7,111 nt of DNA, taken from NCBI GenBank assembly GCA_947380835.1, contig CANCSL010000054.1, positions 1-7,111 of the forward strand. Reading direction: 5' to 3'. The translations under genes and the position numbers were made by a program. Position 1 is the first letter of the stretch. The number at the start of each line of letters is the position of its first letter. The notes under the pieces are model-generated. The model did not search any database. It had not been told where the DNA came from and saw nothing but the letters and a program-made list of their open reading frames with translations. This document shows, one piece after another, positions 6,387 through 7,111 of this stretch. This DNA comes from Actinomycetota bacterium. Lineage in GTDB: Bacteria > Actinomycetota > Actinomycetes > Nanopelagicales > Nanopelagicaceae.

Positions 6387-6415
6387 TTGAACAACCTATG
6401 AAGCGGTTGTAGAGT
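6387..6415 (+). promoter_or_regulatory. Leaderless sigma-70-type promoter of whiD
   Basis: TTGAAC (6387-6392) and TAGAGT (6410-6415) are separated by exactly 17 bp, close to the TTGACA/TAnnnT consensus. The -10 box ends 6 bases before the ATG at 6422, so transcription would begin at or within a base of that A. There is no Shine-Dalgarno between them (CCTCTC). Together these predict a leaderless mRNA, common in Actinobacteria. Confidence 0.7.
6391..6410. promoter_or_regulatory. Dyad between the -35 and -10 boxes of the whiD promoter
   Basis: ACAACC (6391-6396) and GGTTGT (6405-6410) are perfect 6-bp arms around an 8-bp spacer. The repeat touches the last two bases of the -35 box and the first base of the -10 box. 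Binding there would block RNA polymerase, or, as for MerR activators, change spacer geometry. The adjacent divergent MerR/B12 protein is the obvious candidate, but that link is inference. Confidence 0.5.
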
Positions 6416-6421
6416 CCTCTC

Positions 6422-6724
6422 ATGACCGAGTTATCCCGCTTACCCAAGCCAGTTGCCTCCGTATGGGAATGGCAGCAAAGCGGCGCCTGCCGCGAACTGC
6501 CCACCGAAATGTTCTTCCATCCTGATGGCGAGCGCGGCCCGCGGCGACGGAACCGCGAAAATGCAGCCAAGGCGGTCTGTGCCTCTTGCCCTGTTATCGC
6601 AGCCTGCCGCGCTCACGCCCTCTCGGTCCAAGAGCCTTATGGCATCTGGGGTGGCCTCTCCGAAGATGATCGCCTATCTATCTTGGGTCATCACGAGAGT
6701 GAGAGCTTCTCTACCGCCTCTTAA
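6422..6724 (+). CDS. whiD: WhiB-family iron-sulfur regulator, WhiD/WhiB3 type
   Basis: This 100-residue Wbl protein should bind a redox- and NO-sensitive [4Fe-4S] cluster through C23, C53, C56 and C62 (C-x29-C-x2-C-x5-C) and work with the housekeeping sigma factor. The turn GIWGG (74-78) is the Wbl signature. Subtype is indicated by MFFHPDGERG (30-39), CPVIAACRAHAL (56-67) and EPYGIWGGLSEDDR (71-84), which match WhiD of Streptomyces and WhiB3 of Mycobacterium closely, as does the N-terminal LPKPVASVWEWQ. The context agrees: groEL on one side and guaB on the other, as in those genera. WhiD acts in sporulation septation and WhiB3 in redox and metabolic control; the role here is unknown. The ATG is preceded directly by a promoter with no Shine-Dalgarno. 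It is divergent from the MerR/B12 gene and converges on the zinc-ribbon gene with a 3-bp gap. Confidence 0.94.
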   Translation: MTELSRLPKPVASVWEWQQSGACRELPTEMFFHPDGERGPRRRNRENAAKAVCASCPVIAACRAHALSVQEPYGIWGGLSEDDRLSILGHHESESFSTAS

Positions 6725-6727
6725 ACC

Positions 6728-7012
6728 TTAAAAAATACCGAAGCGCTTTTTCTTGCTGGCGCGTTTTGCCTTCTTGGCGCGCTTTTCACTTTCGGCCAGA
6801 ACCTCTTGCATGCTCTCGGAGCTGTAGGTCAGAGGTTTTTCTAGCTCCTCTTTCCACTGATCCACGGGCGGGGCTTCATATTCAGTGTGCGAGAAGACTG
6901 GATCCAATTTATATTTTTTTCCGCAGAGCGGGCACTTCAATTGATCCGAACGCAAGGTGTTACCGCAATTGGGGCACTGCCAACTTCCAGATCCCATCGA
7001 GCCCATACTCAT
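6728..7012 (-). CDS. Small zinc-ribbon protein with basic C-terminal tail, function unknown
   Basis: I do not recognise a named family. From the ATG at 7012 the protein has 94 residues. A zinc ribbon lies near the N-terminus: CPNC (C13, C16) and CPLC (C27, C30), spaced C-x2-C-x10-C-x2-C, preceded by a Met/Gly/Ser-rich start. The middle (35-75) is acidic and polar. Residues 76-91 are almost all Lys, Arg, Ala and Ser (EKRAKKAKRASKKKR), followed by FGIF, suggesting nucleic acid or ribosome contact. The frame stays open to an ATG at 7048, but that would put the first codons inside the terminator stem. The ATG at 7012 has GGTGA (7021-7017) four bases upstream and is preferred; an ATG at 7030 is also in frame. 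It lies just after groEL and its terminator, so it may be expressed by read-through. Confidence 0.75.
   Translation of the reverse strand: MSMGSMGSGSWQCPNCGNTLRSDQLKCPLCGKKYKLDPVFSHTEYEAPPVDQWKEELEKPLTYSSESMQEVLAESEKRAKKAKRASKKKRFGIF
6759..6787 (+). terminator. Possible whiD terminator inside the convergent zinc-ribbon gene
   Basis: On the plus strand GCGCG (6759-6763) can pair with CGCGC (6778-6782), followed by TTTTC, with GCC/GGC available as an inner pairing. The position, 35 bp past the whiD stop, suits a terminator. However, the same bases encode the Lys/Ala/Arg-rich tail of the opposite gene, so this may be a coding coincidence. Confidence 0.25.
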
Positions 7013-7030
7013 AGATTCACCATAATGCAT

Positions 7031-7065
7031 AAAAATAAGCCCCACCATAATTGGCAGGGCTTATT
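7031..7065 (-). terminator. Intrinsic terminator of groEL
   Basis: On the minus strand a perfect 9-bp stem is formed by AATAAGCCC (7065-7057) and GGGCTTATT (7042-7034). The 14-base apical region contains a smaller CCA/TGG pairing, and the stem runs into a U-rich tract (TTATTTTTA). It begins 14 bases after the groEL stop codon, the expected place. It ends 18 bases before the preferred start of the zinc-ribbon gene. Confidence 0.85.
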
Positions 7066-7079
7066 AAGTAGATTCACAA

Positions 7080-7111
7080 CTAGTGGTTGTGACCGCCAGG
7101 TCCATGGCTGT
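7080..7111 (-). CDS. groEL: 3' end of groEL (60-kDa chaperonin), partial
   Basis: Only the last nine codons and the stop lie in the window. Read on the minus strand they give SHGPGGHNH followed by TAG (7082-7080). A Gly/His-rich tail of this kind is typical of actinobacterial GroEL1-type chaperonins, which carry a His-rich C-terminus in place of the GGM repeats of E. coli GroEL. The intrinsic terminator directly downstream and the neighbouring whiD/whiB3 support the assignment, because groES-groEL1 sits next to whiB3 in Mycobacterium. The rest of the gene is beyond the right edge. Confidence 0.7.
   Translation of the reverse strand, partial: SHGPGGHNH

Noticed and set aside
1..7111. Mobile elements, CRISPR array, tRNA or rRNA genes, prophage or toxin-antitoxin pairs.
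   Set aside because: I found no transposase, integrase, long terminal repeats, regularly spaced repeats, tRNA-like folds or toxin/antitoxin motifs; the region reads as stable core chromosome.

Overview
This window looks like a piece of an actinobacterial chromosome of moderate GC content, with short intergenic gaps. The strongest evidence is a WhiB-family iron-sulfur regulator of the WhiD/WhiB3 subtype. Supporting it are a His-rich GroEL tail, a GuaB3 paralogue next to GuaB, and the actinobacterial form of exported cyclophilin (CHRLTT / LQCGDP). As I recall, the order groEL - whiB3/whiD - guaB - guaB3 - guaA is also seen in Mycobacterium and Streptomyces. The compact layout and moderate GC would fit a streamlined freshwater lineage (acI/Nanopelagicales-like). 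That placement is inference from style, not proof.

Layout, left to right. At 1-97 there is a short leader with a stem-loop, then a PIG-L/LmbE-type zinc deacetylase gene (98-820, +). Convergent with it, only 2 bp away, is a secreted cyclophilin (823-1542, -). A same-strand block read right to left then holds a MerR-type regulator with a cobalamin-binding domain (5390-6301), guaB (4247-5368), guaB3 (3129-4241) and guaA (1586-3136). Gaps are 21 bp, 5 bp and a short overlap, so this is very likely one operon, possibly running on into the cyclophilin gene. Divergent from the regulator across a 120-bp control region is whiD/whiB3 (6422-6724, +). That gene has an unusually clean leaderless promoter and two dyads. 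Convergent with whiD, 3 bp away, is a small zinc-ribbon protein with a Lys/Arg-rich tail (6728-7012, -). Upstream of it lie an intrinsic terminator and the last codons of groEL at the right edge. No stretch longer than 120 bp lacks a gene.

How the genes fit together. GuaB oxidises IMP to XMP and GuaA aminates XMP to GMP, so the core of the window is the guanine-nucleotide branch. Two things are unusual there. GuaB lacks the whole regulatory CBS (Bateman) pair, and GuaB3 has His where IMP dehydrogenases have the catalytic Cys. The first gene of the block resembles the CarH/LitR family of B12-dependent light-sensing repressors: it keeps the W-x9-EH motif and the cobalamin-ligand His, but has a relaxed D-x-H-x-x-G motif. 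Its position suggests that it controls itself, the gua genes and/or whiD, but nothing in the sequence proves a target.

The most interesting points for follow-up are the CBS-less IMP dehydrogenase, the B12/light-type regulator fused to a purine operon, and the whiD control region with a dyad sitting exactly between the -35 and -10 boxes.
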